Shown one piece after another: positions 22,516 to 22,643 of a DNA stretch of 22,643 nucleotides. A program made the translations under genes and the position numbers. Within the stretch, counting starts at the first letter, position 1; every line of letters starts with the position of its first letter. The notes under the pieces were generated by a model. The model was not told the origin of the DNA. It was given only the letters and a program-made list of their open reading frames with translations, and did no database searches. Source of the stretch: a virus; IMG/VR virus record IMGVR_UViG_3300025133_000629, positions 1 through 22,643 of that record, one strand, 5' to 3'.

Positions 22516-22643
22516 TTATTTTCCTTTTGCTAATTGTGCTCCGAAGTAGAACTCTATAATCATTGTAGCCCATTGAAAGACTTCATCAAATTTAAGTACC
22601 GCACCTGCTTGTACAGTTACATATTCAATTGTGTCTGGTGTAA
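22516..22643 (-). CDS. Partial unknown protein (C-terminus only)
   Basis: The last 42 codons of a leftward gene are visible, ending in TAA at 22516-22518, one base before the fibre ATG. The readable peptide includes TIEYVTVQAGAVLKFDEVF and ends MIIEFYFGAQLAKGK, a mixed hydrophobic and charged segment without a recognisable motif. The start lies beyond the window, so neither length nor identity can be given. Its tight spacing to the fibre gene shows it belongs to the same late transcript. Confidence 0.6.
   Translation of the reverse strand, partial: TPDTIEYVTVQAGAVLKFDEVFQWATMIIEFYFGAQLAKGK

Overview
The window is part of an AT-rich genome of a lytic tailed phage, most likely a marine short-tailed (podovirus-type) phage. 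The evidence is a T7-like replication set (gp2.5-type ssDNA-binding protein, primase-helicase, family A polymerase), a monomeric B12-dependent ribonucleotide reductase, a RusA resolvase, and a block of virion genes with very large internal or ejection-type proteins. There is no integrase, repressor, tRNA, rRNA, transposon or CRISPR array. No phage RNA polymerase gene is visible. The host cannot be read from the sequence; a Gram-negative marine bacterium able to supply adenosylcobalamin is an inference.

Positions 1-10103 are read rightward. Three small unknown genes (2-617) end at a clean intrinsic terminator. A stand-alone ssb unit follows: a near-consensus sigma70 promoter with extended -10 (711-739), a leader of about 190 nt with a 23-bp hairpin, ssb, and a UUCG-loop hairpin that overlaps a second possible promoter. 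A tightly overlapping operon then runs from primase-helicase through DNA polymerase, a PD-(D/E)XK nuclease, a DUF3310 protein, a Cas4-like exonuclease, small proteins, class II ribonucleotide reductase, a lipoprotein and a two-helix membrane protein (possible lysis functions), RusA and a third nuclease-like protein. Together these supply primers, synthesis, strand processing, branch resolution and dNTPs.

Positions 10089-22643 are read leftward and carry virion genes. In reading order from the right edge these are a partial unknown, a fibre-type protein, a probable propeller-type tail protein, two small proteins, an Ala/Gly/Gln-rich ejection-type protein, a 916-aa protein with an alanine-rich duplicated segment, a 352-aa protein, a 1155-aa internal virion protein, a virion-associated zincin metallopeptidase (HEFGH), and a 77-aa protein. 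Spacing and overlaps indicate a single late transcript entering from the right of the window.

The two arms converge and their last genes overlap tail to tail by 15 bp with no terminator between them. A strong hairpin inside a rightward gene (9203-9241) has a T7 tract on the leftward strand and may be where late transcription ends. Several genes use GTG or TTG starts placed behind good Shine-Dalgarno sequences. Four small genes that are easily missed (6314-6487, 6668-6808, 8750-8893, 9177-9311) fill the apparent gaps.
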